64,000 nt of DNA from positions 213,501 to 277,500 of the forward strand of contig NZ_CP059400.1 of NCBI RefSeq assembly GCF_014109805.1, given 5' to 3'. Source of the stretch: Legionella sp. PC1000. GTDB taxonomy: Bacteria > Pseudomonadota > Gammaproteobacteria > Legionellales > Legionellaceae. A program made the translations under genes and the position numbers. The notes under the pieces were generated by a model that was given only the letters and a program-made list of their open reading frames with translations, was not told where the DNA came from and ran no database searches. Within the stretch, counting starts at the first letter, position 1. Every line of letters begins with the position of its first letter. Of this stretch, positions 8,910 through 18,731 are shown piece after piece.

Positions 8910-9416
8910 CTAACAATTCATCTGGCTTTCTAGGTCCGAGACGTACGGAATCCCTTTGGGATACCTTAAGTGTGCTAATTTATTTAATGTCTTCTTGCTT
9001 AATCAATATATTTTTTTATTATGGGCTAGGGCTAACATTACATAACCATTGGGGTTAGGAATAAATTTCGATGTACGAAGGTGTATTGGTTGCTGTTGCT
9101 TCGCCAATTCTCTTGTTTTTCTGATAATGGCAGGAATGGGTTGTGAGTTATGGTGTGTCAGATACAAGGTAATATGAAGAGGGTGAGGGCTTATTTAAGG
9201 TATAATCGGATACGTAGTAAATATTCTTTGTTCCGCCAGATGTTGATTAAACTCTTTGATAAGGGTTTGGATGTGGTTTTCTGGTTTTAATTTAAGATAA
9301 CCGTTAATTGACAGACTTTTTGCTGTACTGATGTTGGCAACAAAGCAACCAATTAACCCAAATAGGAGAGTAAGGTGTCTCAGCGTTTTGCAGTTATTGG
9401 TAATCCCATTGTCCAT
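8910..9416 (-). pseudogene. Decayed exported 2H phosphoesterase-like (2'-5' RNA ligase/LigT-type) gene
   Basis: One minus-strand frame encodes a signal-peptide-like start ([21 protein letters not shown]) and then SLSINGYLKLKPENHIQTLIKEF. It meets a TAA at 9195-9197 and continues in the same frame with ISPHPLHITLYLTHH, an HxT motif typical of 2H phosphoesterases, and KFIPNPNGYVMLALAH. A TGA follows at 9003-9005, then 30 more residues of gene-like sequence before TAG at 8910-8912. The second HxT motif expected in the family is absent, so the 3' end appears lost. The 5' end overlaps the aroE start on the opposite strand. The assignment is from motif and layout only. Nothing else coding is seen between 8774 and 9374. 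Confidence 0.62.
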
Positions 9417-10175
9417 AGTTTATCTCCTGTAATTCATCAGTGTTTTGCCAAACAAATGAATGTGCGACTGACTTACGAAAAAATTAAGGCAGATAATTCA
9501 TCCTTTGAGAAACAAGTATCTGATTTTTTTTCTCAAGATGGTAAGGGAATGAATGTTACTTTACCGTTCAAGCAGCGAGCATTTACGATGGCGCAACAGC
9601 ATAGTGCACGGTGTAAAAAAGCTGGGGCTGCAAATACGTTATGGATGCAAGCAAATCAATTACATGCTGACAATACCGATGGTGTTGGGTTAATTCGTGA
9701 TTTGCATCGACATATCTTTGTAAAAGGTAAGCGTGTATTAATCTTAGGTGCTGGGGGAGCCGCACGCGGTATAGTTTATCCCTTATTGGAAAATCATCCT
9801 GCAGAACTGATTATCGCGAATCGTACTCCAGCCAAAGCGGAGGAGTTTCAACGTGCTTTCCCGCAAACTCGATGTTTAAGCCTGAATGAGATTGAGGGGC
9901 AGTTTGATATCGTAATTAATGCGACCTCTGCCAGTTTGGCAGGGGAGTTTGTTGCGTTACCCGCAGCATGTATGGCAGCAAAGCCATTTTGTTATGATTT
10001 ATCTTATAAGCAAAACGGCATAACAGCTTTTGTCCAATATGCTAGAGAATTAGATTGTGAGGCAGTAGATGGCTTAGGAATGTTGGTGGAACAAGCTGCT
10101 GAGGCTTTTTTTATTTGGCATGGCATGATGCCTGAAACGCAAGAGATACTGACATTTTTGCGTGCATCAGCATAG
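9375..10175 (+). CDS. aroE: Shikimate dehydrogenase
   Basis: The 266-residue enzyme reduces 3-dehydroshikimate to shikimate with NADPH in aromatic amino acid synthesis. The N-terminal substrate domain has NPIVHSLSP (10-18), the catalytic Lys66 in NVTLPFKQ, Asn87 and Asp102 in NTDGVGL. The Rossmann domain has GAGGAARG from residue 125. Length is typical. The start is a GTG at 9375 with AGGAGAG seven bases upstream, and the family N-terminus begins here. It is monocistronic as far as the window shows. Confidence 0.96.
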   Translation: MSQRFAVIGNPIVHSLSPVIHQCFAKQMNVRLTYEKIKADNSSFEKQVSDFFSQDGKGMNVTLPFKQRAFTMAQQHSARCKKAGAANTLWMQANQLHADNTDGVGLIRDLHRHIFVKGKRVLILGAGGAARGIVYPLLENHPAELIIANRTPAKAEEFQRAFPQTRCLSLNEIEGQFDIVINATSASLAGEFVALPAACMAAKPFCYDLSYKQNGITAFVQYARELDCEAVDGLGMLVEQAAEAFFIWHGMMPETQEILTFLRASA

Positions 10176-10229
10176 CATGCTGAGGAAGCATTGATTTTGG
10201 TAAGTCCCGTTCCATAAAAATCACTTAAA

Positions 10230-10811
10230 TTAATTAATTAATTGATTCAAATCCGATACTAAAGTTTTTACTTGAAGAGGATGATAAAAATAAGCTTGTA
10301 CCTTTGCTTCTGGATTAATGAACAAAATTTCTGTTCCGTGACTCATCGGTGCGGTTGAGACTGTAATATGCAACTGTTTTTGTAAGGCATTTATTGCCGA
10401 CATTTCGCCTCTAAGCGCTATAAAATGCGGGTTAAATTGATGGATAAATTGATTTAATCTCGGCAAGGAATCATGCTCAGGATCAACCGAAATGAAAATA
10501 ATTTGTGGTCTTTTTGTTTTAACGAGGCTTTCATAAGCTTGATTCAGCGTTTGCATAGTCAGTGGACAAATCATTGGACACGAACTAAAGCCAAAAAATA
10601 GCAAAGACCAATGACCTTTTAAATTTGTTTCTGTAAATAAATTCCCATGATTATCAATCAGTTCAAAATGTGTGATGGCTTGAGGTTGATTGACATAAAT
10701 TCCACTTTCGAGCTGAACCGAACTGCGATAAAAAACAATGTACGCAATGAGAATCGCTGCGAGAATTAAATAAAAAAAGATTATTGAGGTAATTTTATTC
10801 AGGTTGTTCAC
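10230..10811 (-). CDS. SCO1/SenC family copper-binding thioredoxin-fold protein
   Basis: The 193-residue protein has one N-terminal membrane anchor (about residues 8-28) and a periplasmic thioredoxin-like domain. The copper ligands are visible: Cys78 and Cys82 in FSSCPMICP and His158 in PMSHGTE. SCO proteins deliver copper to the CuA site of cytochrome c oxidase or act as periplasmic thiol-redox proteins. No oxidase genes are adjacent, so the target is not clear from context. It is transcribed divergently from the MHYT kinase; the 56-base gap must contain both promoters. Confidence 0.92.
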   Translation of the reverse strand: MNNLNKITSIIFFYLILAAILIAYIVFYRSSVQLESGIYVNQPQAITHFELIDNHGNLFTETNLKGHWSLLFFGFSSCPMICPLTMQTLNQAYESLVKTKRPQIIFISVDPEHDSLPRLNQFIHQFNPHFIALRGEMSAINALQKQLHITVSTAPMSHGTEILFINPEAKVQAYFYHPLQVKTLVSDLNQLIN

Positions 10812-10867
10812 TATTTAATGTAAATGCCGTGCTACACTTAAACAAAATATAAAGAGTATCAAGGGAA

Positions 10868-12502
10868 ATGTATACTGGCTTCTTTCAAGTGGATGCCTTA
10901 CCAACGAATCAATTAATAGGAATTTATGATTCCAAATTAGTCGTCCTCTCTTTTTTAGTGGCGGTGATGGCTTCTTATATTGCTCTTGATTTAACTGGAC
11001 GCTTAAGAGATCACAATAATACAAAAAAAGATGCCAGGCTTTGGTTACTGGGTGGCGCCATAGCGATGGGCTCAGGAATTTGGTCTATGCATTTTATAGG
11101 GATGCTCTCATTCACAATTCCAGGCCTTGTTTTAGAATATGATTTGTTATGGACTATTCTTTCACTTGTTGTTGCCATTTTTGCTTCTGGTTTTGCCTTA
11201 TTCTTATTAAAAAAATCAATAATTAATATAATTCATCTTATTGCGGGAGGGTTAATTTTAGGATTAGCAATTGCTTCCATGCATTATACTGGCATGACCG
11301 CAATGCTTATTTCCTTAAATATTGCTTACCTGCCTAGCTTATTTTTACTATCGATTCTCGTAGCAATTCTTGCTTCAGAAGCAGCGATTTGGTTTGCTTT
11401 GAAAAGCAATACGGTCATCTTAAAATTAAGAAACAAGATTAAAAGTTTATCGGCAATAACGATGGGGTTGGCGATTTGTGGGATGCACTATACTGGCATG
11501 GCCGCATCAGTGTTTACTCCTCTATGTACTCCCATCAATATAAATAATTATCAAGGGCTTAATCAAACTTTCTTGGCAATTATAATTGCTGGGGTAACGA
11601 TGGTGATCTTAGGCATTGCTTTTTTAGCGTCTTCGTATAAAGAAGCTAAAAATCAGCATCAATTTGAAAAAGCACGTGAATTAGGTATGGCGGAAATTGC
11701 TGCGTCAGTTTTGCATAATGTGGGGAATGTTCTTAATTCGGTTAATATTTCAGTTGAGACAATAATTGCATGTCAGAAAACTTCACCCTTAAAAGAAATA
11801 AAAAAATTAGCAGATCTATTTAATACCCATAAAGACGATTTAGCGCAATTTCTTACCAAAGATCCGCATGGCATTCATGTTGCAGCGTATATTAACGAAT
11901 TAGCTCGGTGTTGGAGCAAGGAACATGAGCTGGAGGTCAGCGAATTAGAAGAAATTTCTAAAAATGTAGGACTTATCAAAAGCATCATATCCACCCAGCA
12001 AAATGTGATTAAAGTGAATGATTTTGAGCAGATTATTTCCATTAGTGATCTGATTGATGAGACTCTTCTCTTATCAGGCATTTACCTAAAAAATGAAATT
12101 AAGGTTATGAAAGAATATGGGGACATCAAGCCCATTATGGTTGATAAGATTAAATTGTTCCAGGTCTTAGGTAATCTCATGTCTAATGCAAAGGACGCTT
12201 TACTTGAATCGACAAATCCAAATAAAACGCTAATTATTAAAACAGGATTGGCAAATAATAAAGACAAAATTGAAATCCATTTCTCTGATAATGGCATTGG
12301 TATTTCAAAAACTAATTTAGATAAAATTTTTATTTTTGGTTTTACAACTAAAAAGTCGGGTCATGGATTCGGTCTTCATGCCTCTGCTCTTGCTATCAAT
12401 GAGTTGGGGGGGGAAATTCATGCGTACAGTGAAGGCCTTGAAAAAGGGGCTACTTTTACCATTTATTTACCTAATCGCAAAGCAAGTTTTCTGAAAAGAT
12501 GA
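10868..12502 (+). CDS. MHYT-domain membrane sensor histidine kinase
   Basis: The 544-residue protein begins with a seven-helix MHYT sensor domain (residues 15-260). It holds three conserved repeats, MHFIG at 74-78, MHYTG at 138-142 and MHYTG at 206-210, thought to bind copper and sense a diatomic gas. A kinase part follows. The likely phospho-acceptor is His283 in AASVLHNVGNVLNS. The ATPase shows the N-box around Asn440 (LGNLMSNAKDAL), the G1 box DNGIGI (474-479) and G2 GHGFGL (498-503). All catalytic boxes look intact. The response regulator gene starts 13 bases downstream, so it is the obvious partner. Confidence 0.92.
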   Translation: MYTGFFQVDALPTNQLIGIYDSKLVVLSFLVAVMASYIALDLTGRLRDHNNTKKDARLWLLGGAIAMGSGIWSMHFIGMLSFTIPGLVLEYDLLWTILSLVVAIFASGFALFLLKKSIINIIHLIAGGLILGLAIASMHYTGMTAMLISLNIAYLPSLFLLSILVAILASEAAIWFALKSNTVILKLRNKIKSLSAITMGLAICGMHYTGMAASVFTPLCTPININNYQGLNQTFLAIIIAGVTMVILGIAFLASSYKEAKNQHQFEKARELGMAEIAASVLHNVGNVLNSVNISVETIIACQKTSPLKEIKKLADLFNTHKDDLAQFLTKDPHGIHVAAYINELARCWSKEHELEVSELEEISKNVGLIKSIISTQQNVIKVNDFEQIISISDLIDETLLLSGIYLKNEIKVMKEYGDIKPIMVDKIKLFQVLGNLMSNAKDALLESTNPNKTLIIKTGLANNKDKIEIHFSDNGIGISKTNLDKIFIFGFTTKKSGHGFGLHASALAINELGGEIHAYSEGLEKGATFTIYLPNRKASFLKR

Positions 12503-12515
12503 GAGGAGCATAGTT

Positions 12516-14399
12516 ATGGATAAACAAAACGATTTTAAGATCTTAATCATTGATGATAATCCCGCTATTCATCTTGACTTTCAAAAAATCTTAAAAATGA
12601 GAGAATCAACTTCGGGACTTAACAAACTCAACCAACTGGTTTTTGGGGATAAGTTGGAAGAGGATTTGGAAAAATCGGAGTCTGATGAAATCGATTTTCC
12701 TGGCTTTCAAATAGACTGTGTTTCTCAAGGAGAGGAAGGGGTTCAATATATTCAACAGGCTTTAGAGGAGGGGGCTCCTTATGCCTTGGCTTTTGTTGAT
12801 ATTCGCATGCCTCCTGGATTAGATGGGGTTGAAACCATTAAACGCATTTGGGCCTTAGATCAGGAAATACAGATTGTAATTTGCACTGCATACTCCGATT
12901 ATACTTGGGAGGAAACTGTAGAAGAATTAGGGTTAAGTGACAATTTATTAATTCTCAAAAAACCTTTTGATAGTATTTCTGTACGACAATTAGCTTGTTC
13001 TTTAACCAAAAAATGGCGATTAATGCAAGAATCAAAAAATCGTGAAGAAATTTTGGAAAAAACGGTTGAAGAACGTACAGACTCCTTACAAAAAACATTA
13101 ACTGTACTTGAATATCAATCAACTCATGACAGCTTGACCAACTTACCGAATCGATCTTTGCTCGTGGATAGAATTAAGCAGGAAATTTCGCGGGCGAAGA
13201 GACATAACTCAATGTTTGCTGTGATTTTTATCGATCTTGATCGATTCAAGCTAATCAACGACAGTTTTAATCATGAGTCAGGTGATATGTTACTGAAACA
13301 AATAGCTAAGCGCCTGTCTGAGGTTACGAGAGAAGAGGACATCATTGCACGTTTAAGTGGCGATGAATTTATTTGTATTTCTGTTTCAGCAGAAGTACAT
13401 GAAATTGAACATGTGGCGCATATTGCAAAAAAAATTTTAGATACAATCAATAAAAATCTACATATTGGCCAGCGAGATATTATCATTTCTGCAAGCCTCG
13501 GGATCAGTATTTATCCCCAAGATGGCACGACTGTTGAAGAACTTTTACATAATGCTGATCTAGCGATGTATCGGGCAAAGGCTTTAGGCGGCAACCAATT
13601 TCAATTATATACACCTGAATTACAAGAAAAATGCATCGTCCGTTTGGAAAACGAATCCGACCTTCGACGTGGACTAATTGAAAATGAGTTTTTTTTAGAG
13701 TATCAACCACAATACGACAATAAGAGTCAGAAGCTAATTGGAGTTGAAGCTCTGATTCGTTGGAGACATCCAAAAAAGGGCATTGTATTACCTATGGATT
13801 TTATACCCGTTGCGGAAGAAACGGGGCTTATTGTACCGATAGGAGAATGGGTTATTAAAACTGCTTGCTCTCAAAACAAAGCTTGGCAAGATAAAGGAAT
13901 TAAACCCTTTCCTATTTCAGTAAATATTGCCACAAAACAATTCATACAACCTAATTTTGTTACCATGATTAAAGATATATTAAAAACCAGCAAACTGGAT
14001 CCTAAATATCTGAAAGTAGAAGTCACTGAAAATGTCATTATCAATGCAGCAAATGTGATTGAATCAATTCATGAATTGAAGAAACTCGGTGTGAGTATTG
14101 TACTTGATGATTTTGGTGTAGGTAATTCAGGGTTTAATTATCTGAATAAACTCCCGATTGATCAATTAAAAATTGATCAATCATTTATAAAGAATATTAA
14201 TTTTAACCGATCAGATGAAGTGATTCTGCAAGCAATTATTGATATGGCGGATAAGTTACACTTGGATGTAGTTGTTGAAGGCGTTGAAACCTCCAGTCAA
14301 GTGAAATATTTAGAATCACATAATTGCCATAAATTCCAAGGGTTTTATTTTAATAAACCGATGTCAGCCGAACAACTCGAACATTATCTAAAAACTTGA
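12516..14399 (+). CDS. Response regulator with REC, GGDEF and EAL domains (c-di-GMP turnover)
   Basis: The 627-residue protein has an N-terminal receiver with acidic pair Asp13-Asp14, phospho-acceptor Asp95 (FVDIRMPP) and Lys149 (LKKPFD). The receiver carries an unusual charged insert at about residues 30-62. A coiled linker (175-200) leads to a GGDEF domain with SGDEF at 281-285 and an RxxD-type inhibitory site at 272-275. The EAL domain has EALIRW at 411, EVTENVI and DDFGVGNSG. The EAL metal site looks intact, so phosphodiesterase activity is likely. SGDEF is a permitted variant, so cyclase activity is possible. It is paired with the MHYT kinase directly upstream and probably receives its phosphate. 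Confidence 0.93.
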   Translation: MDKQNDFKILIIDDNPAIHLDFQKILKMRESTSGLNKLNQLVFGDKLEEDLEKSESDEIDFPGFQIDCVSQGEEGVQYIQQALEEGAPYALAFVDIRMPPGLDGVETIKRIWALDQEIQIVICTAYSDYTWEETVEELGLSDNLLILKKPFDSISVRQLACSLTKKWRLMQESKNREEILEKTVEERTDSLQKTLTVLEYQSTHDSLTNLPNRSLLVDRIKQEISRAKRHNSMFAVIFIDLDRFKLINDSFNHESGDMLLKQIAKRLSEVTREEDIIARLSGDEFICISVSAEVHEIEHVAHIAKKILDTINKNLHIGQRDIIISASLGISIYPQDGTTVEELLHNADLAMYRAKALGGNQFQLYTPELQEKCIVRLENESDLRRGLIENEFFLEYQPQYDNKSQKLIGVEALIRWRHPKKGIVLPMDFIPVAEETGLIVPIGEWVIKTACSQNKAWQDKGIKPFPISVNIATKQFIQPNFVTMIKDILKTSKLDPKYLKVEVTENVIINAANVIESIHELKKLGVSIVLDDFGVGNSGFNYLNKLPIDQLKIDQSFIKNINFNRSDEVILQAIIDMADKLHLDVVVEGVETSSQVKYLESHNCHKFQGFYFNKPMSAEQLEHYLKT

Positions 14400-14493
14400 C
14401 CCTGAATTGTTTCCAGGGGGATCATGCTCTGATGAATGGTATCATATTAGCTGCCAGAGCGTCTGCTGTCCGATAATTTGCTGACTACAAAAA

Positions 14494-15606
14494 TTATTCA
14501 AAAAAAGCCGTAACTTCCTTGGCATTATTAATCGTATCTTGAAAACCAAGCTCAAATAATTCTCTAGTATAGTCACGTTCGAAAAGGACAAAACTTAAAA
14601 GATCGCCTGAATGCTTTTTTTCCCCCAAAAAATTGAGGAGGTATCGAAGCAGTGTAGGCAAGGCTTTAAAATGTATTTGAGCCAAAGGAGCCAAGTCCTT
14701 GCTGGGACGTAAATGTAACGTAGTAATGGGACGCCATGGTGAGCGGCGTTTTTTCCATATCGACAGAAGCATAGCAATTTCGTTCATTCGATTGACCATT
14801 TCAATATCGCGATCAAGATTGTCCAAAAAAAGCGCATTTAACATGTTCCCAAAAATATGAGAAAAGGGAATGTCATCATGATTACGTAAATTTTCTTGGT
14901 CTACAAATGTAGGTAATGCTCGAGTTCCTAAAATTAGAATTTTATCGACTTCAAAACGAATGGAGCCCCGAAGAGGAGCAGCCAGGCCTACACTGCCATC
15001 GCCATAATGAAACCCATCGAGCAAAACTGTTGGAAAAAATAAAGGCAAGGCACTGGATGCCAAAATATGTTCTGCCTCGAAGCGAACGCGTTTGCTGCCG
15101 TGCCGCGGATAATTCCAGTCTGTGAATTCGGAATTGTTGTGTTCGTAAAAAGAAATAGTCTGGCGCGTTTCATAACAACTACTGATGATTTCCAGTGTAT
15201 TCAGATATCCATTGCTTATATTTAGCGCAATTTTGGTGAAATCAAGACCATTTTCGATCATTTCTTTCAAGGGGGTGGTATCAAGTAGATGAGCTGCCTG
15301 TCGCTGCTTGAGCATCATTGTGCTCATATTACGCATAACGGATTTGCTTAATGCAAAGTTACTGGCTTTATAGACTTGTTGACAATGAATTTCGCTCCAA
15401 ATGGTTTCGAGTTTATCAAGTGCCGTTGGGAAATCATCTGCATTTTCTGCAAGTACTGCTGCATTGATACTTCCCACGCTAACGCCGCTCACCATTTCAA
15501 AGGGTAATGTTTTAACTTGCAAAATATGACCAATTGCTTTCAGAACACCAGCTTGGTAGGCGCCTCGAGCGCCACCACCTGCCAAATAAAGGGCTTTTTT
15601 AGACAT
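14494..15606 (-). CDS. Patatin-like phospholipase
   Basis: The 370-residue protein has the complete patatin catalytic set: oxyanion loop GGGARG (10-15), nucleophile elbow GVSVG with Ser43, and catalytic Asp203 in GDGS. Patatins hydrolyse acyl esters of phospholipids by a Ser-Asp dyad. The C-terminal region (220-370) is not a domain I recognise, but it follows a layout seen in bacterial patatins. No Sec signal peptide is seen. In Legionella some patatins are Dot/Icm substrates acting on host membranes; whether this one is exported cannot be decided here. It stands alone and is divergent from the next gene. Confidence 0.9.
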   Translation of the reverse strand: MSKKALYLAGGGARGAYQAGVLKAIGHILQVKTLPFEMVSGVSVGSINAAVLAENADDFPTALDKLETIWSEIHCQQVYKASNFALSKSVMRNMSTMMLKQRQAAHLLDTTPLKEMIENGLDFTKIALNISNGYLNTLEIISSCYETRQTISFYEHNNSEFTDWNYPRHGSKRVRFEAEHILASSALPLFFPTVLLDGFHYGDGSVGLAAPLRGSIRFEVDKILILGTRALPTFVDQENLRNHDDIPFSHIFGNMLNALFLDNLDRDIEMVNRMNEIAMLLSIWKKRRSPWRPITTLHLRPSKDLAPLAQIHFKALPTLLRYLLNFLGEKKHSGDLLSFVLFERDYTRELFELGFQDTINNAKEVTAFFE

Positions 15607-15684
15607 AAGGATTATTTTTATCGCATTTATTTAGTATCTATGTGGAAATATAGTTGAATTTATGCTGAATTAGCAAGTTCTCGT

Positions 15685-16968
15685 TTGCATTGTAAAAATC
15701 TTCACCAAAAGTGTAAAGAAAGTGGTATATTATATGCTTTTACACAGAATGATCGATCGGTGAGCAATGTGAGAGAATTTGAGATTGCAAATACTCTATT
15801 CGAGGCAACTGAAATACTTGAAGAAATACAGCGTCCAATTGATTATGATTTAGAACTCTCTACGAGGAAAAAATCTAAGAAGTTCTTAAAAAAAATATTA
15901 TTTTTATCACAAATTATCAAAACTACGGGTGATTCAGGTAAGGCAATGATGCAGATTGGATCTTCCGTCAGAACCTTCAATAACATCAAACCTACGGAAT
16001 CACTAACACATGGATTGAATATTGGAACAATTATCTTTGCTGCATTAGATTTTTTGCTTATCCCTTTTATTTATCTTACTGCGTACCTGCTGGATGGAAA
16101 AGCTCCTGTTAATCGGAGTAATAATGCTAGGTGGCTTTTTTCTGCAATAGTGTTAGCACTGACAATAACCTCAATATGTGTTCCTGCTATAGCATTAGCA
16201 ATGGCTTTTACTATAGCTTCAACCTCATTGGTTTTGAGTCTATTTTTATTAGGCCAGACACTATATGAATGCTATCAATTAAGTAAGGAACGAAGAGCAA
16301 TTAGAAAATTAATTGCCGGTGGCGAATCCCAAATAGAGGAGAGTCAAAACGAAGCAGCTCAATTGAGAACTACTTTAGACGATGTGCGTACAGAGCAGCA
16401 GCTTCTGTTGCACTACGAGCAGATTATCTCATTACAAGAACGTTTTAATGAACAAAAAGAATATTTAATTAAACTGAAGTCCAAAGAACTAAAGTTAAGC
16501 AAGAAAATAAAAAATGCCGAATTTATGCAAGTCATGGATAGAGGTGTTGGTTTAAGTTTGTGCACAATGGGTATGATAGGTTTGATTGTGTCCGTATATT
16601 TCCCGATGGCTGGTTTAGGAATATTAACTGCAGTATCTGTTATTTCTCTTGCATACTTTATAATTCGGTTAGCGGTGCCGTTGCTGCAACGGTTCGGAGG
16701 ATGGATTGCGAGCAAATTCAGGCCACGGACTGATGGGAGCATCTCAGAAGAGGATCCAGAGCAAACGTATGAGCATAATCAAGAGCCTTCAACCGATTTG
16801 ATGATAGAACATTTTTTTGGCAGTAAAAAAAATGCAAATGAATTTTTTAAAAGAATCCCCCAAAAAGATGAGGATTTATCGCTAACGAGTACGACTTCAA
16901 TATTTCACACCGAGAAAAGCCAATTCAAAGGGAGAGAGATAAAAAAGAGTTCACTTGTTATGAATTAA
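15685..16968 (+). CDS. Unrecognised membrane and coiled-coil protein, possible secreted effector
   Basis: Up to 427 residues. No known domain is recognised. Hydrophobic segments lie at about 110-135, 150-172, 174-192, 288-308 and 310-332. A charged, probably coiled-coil stretch (195-280) separates the two hydrophobic groups. The C-terminal tail (345-427) is polar, with acidic patch SEEDPEQTYEH and several Ser/Thr/Lys near the end. This layout (internal hairpins, coiled coil, polar tail, no signal peptide) resembles many Dot/Icm substrates, but that is inference. The start is uncertain: TTG at 15685 or GTG at 15760, neither with a convincing Shine-Dalgarno. The frame lies downstream of a divergent patatin gene. 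Confidence 0.65.
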   Translation: MHCKNLHQKCKESGILYAFTQNDRSVSNVREFEIANTLFEATEILEEIQRPIDYDLELSTRKKSKKFLKKILFLSQIIKTTGDSGKAMMQIGSSVRTFNNIKPTESLTHGLNIGTIIFAALDFLLIPFIYLTAYLLDGKAPVNRSNNARWLFSAIVLALTITSICVPAIALAMAFTIASTSLVLSLFLLGQTLYECYQLSKERRAIRKLIAGGESQIEESQNEAAQLRTTLDDVRTEQQLLLHYEQIISLQERFNEQKEYLIKLKSKELKLSKKIKNAEFMQVMDRGVGLSLCTMGMIGLIVSVYFPMAGLGILTAVSVISLAYFIIRLAVPLLQRFGGWIASKFRPRTDGSISEEDPEQTYEHNQEPSTDLMIEHFFGSKKNANEFFKRIPQKDEDLSLTSTTSIFHTEKSQFKGREIKKSSLVMN

Positions 16969-17135
16969 TTATCTGAAAATGGATTCCATAAACTGAAATA
17001 GTTGATAACAATTCTATTATCTTGGCCCTAATCTAACGAATTGGTAACAGATCCTAATTTCTTTGTCCAAAAAGCTCATTGCAAAAAATTAAAAACTCCT
17101 TTAACTTAAAAATTTACCCTTAAGGAAAAAAACTC

Positions 17136-18671
17136 ATGGTGAATATACTTCGCGAGCAACCCCGTGCATTTCACATGATTTTTATGTTGGAATTATGGGA
17201 GCGGTTTGGGTTTTATACAGTTCAAGGGATTTTGACTTTGTTTTTTATTCGCTATTTGGGTTACAGCGACACAATTTCTTATTATACATTTGGTGCTTAT
17301 TCAGCTCTAGTTTATGGTATGGTGGTTGTTGGCGGATACTTGGGAGATAGGATATTAGGTACCAAACGTACCATAGTTCTTGGCCTTATTACTTTGGCAA
17401 CCGGTTATTTTTCTTTAGCGATTACAGATAAAGAGCATGTATTTTTTGCGCTGGGTTTAATTTGTGTCGGTAATGGTTTATTTAAGGCAAATCCATCGAA
17501 TTTGCTCGCTAAGTGTTATGAGGAAAATGATCCTCGTTTGCATGGCGGTTTTACTTTGTATTATATGGCGATCAATTTGGGCAGTATGATTGCATTATTT
17601 GCAGGCCCAGCGATTTCGAATCGATACGGTTATTCTTATGCTTATTTGATGAGTGCAATCGGCTTGCTCATCGGCTTAGCCAATTATTGGCTGCAACACC
17701 AATTTGTAGCACACATTAATACTGATGCTGACAAACGGAAAATCTCGCACTCTCAGTGGTTGATGATATTGTTTGGAATATTCTTTCTCACTGAATGTGC
17801 TTCTTATTTATTACAGCATGTGATGCTTGCTAAAAACTTATTTTGGTTTATTACCATTTCGGTAATTATTTATTATCTATTTATGACGCGTAAAGAAAGC
17901 AAAAGCTCCAGAATGCGTATGCTGGTTGCCTTGGCATTGATGCTGGAAGCAATTATTTTCTTTACTTTATATCAACAAATGCCAACTTCACTGAATTTAT
18001 TTGCCGTACACAATGTAATACCGGTTTTCTTTGGAATCACGATTGATGCACAAAGCTTCCAGGCGCTAAATCCAATCTGGATAGTATTGATGAGCCCTGT
18101 TTTGGCTTATTTTTATAATTTCCTTCATAGGAAAGGCATCGAATTTTCCATTCCTTACAAATTTTCTTTAGGTATGACCATGTGCGGCATAAGCTTTTTA
18201 ATGCTCTTTTTTGCTCGTTATTTTTATACAGATCAGGGCATGGTTTCTTCCTGGTGGTTAATTATAAGCTATTTATTTCAAAGCCTTGGTGAGTTATTGG
18301 TATCAGCACTTGGGGTGGCAATGGTTGCAGAATTGGTCCCTGCGCAAATTGCAGGTTTTGTGATGGGAATGTGGTTTTTAACTTCTGCTATAGCCGGGTT
18401 TATTGGCGCCACAGTAGCTTCCTATACAGCACTTCCTGAGCAGATTAAACCAGGGGTCGGATCTTTGATGATTTATACTTACGTATTTGCCTGTATTGGT
18501 ATCGTCACCCTAATTATCGCAGTGTTGATGTGGTTATTATCCCCGCGATTAAGTCGTTATATTGCCACAAAAAAGACAGATTTACACCAGGAAGCAAAAG
18601 AAGCAGAATATTCTGTATCTAAATGTTTTATGACCCAGGCGGGATTAGAGCATCGTTCAAATGCTTCTTAG
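17136..18671 (+). CDS. POT/PTR2-family proton-dependent oligopeptide transporter
   Basis: The 511-residue inner-membrane protein has about 14 predicted helices. The first helix carries the family ExxER motif in LELWERFGFYTVQG. The PTR2 signature region FTLYYMAINLGSMIALFAG follows at about residues 139-157. Members import di- and tripeptides with protons. This fits an organism that lives on amino acids and peptides. The ATG at 17136 is preceded by AAGGAAAA. The gene is monocistronic. The 167-base gap upstream shows nothing recognisable beyond AT-rich DNA. Confidence 0.93.
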   Translation: MVNILREQPRAFHMIFMLELWERFGFYTVQGILTLFFIRYLGYSDTISYYTFGAYSALVYGMVVVGGYLGDRILGTKRTIVLGLITLATGYFSLAITDKEHVFFALGLICVGNGLFKANPSNLLAKCYEENDPRLHGGFTLYYMAINLGSMIALFAGPAISNRYGYSYAYLMSAIGLLIGLANYWLQHQFVAHINTDADKRKISHSQWLMILFGIFFLTECASYLLQHVMLAKNLFWFITISVIIYYLFMTRKESKSSRMRMLVALALMLEAIIFFTLYQQMPTSLNLFAVHNVIPVFFGITIDAQSFQALNPIWIVLMSPVLAYFYNFLHRKGIEFSIPYKFSLGMTMCGISFLMLFFARYFYTDQGMVSSWWLIISYLFQSLGELLVSALGVAMVAELVPAQIAGFVMGMWFLTSAIAGFIGATVASYTALPEQIKPGVGSLMIYTYVFACIGIVTLIIAVLMWLLSPRLSRYIATKKTDLHQEAKEAEYSVSKCFMTQAGLEHRSNAS

Positions 18672-18731
18672 GGCAAAGCAAAAACATGAATAGAACTGTT
18701 CAATCTCAGTGGTTTACTCATCTTGGAAATT

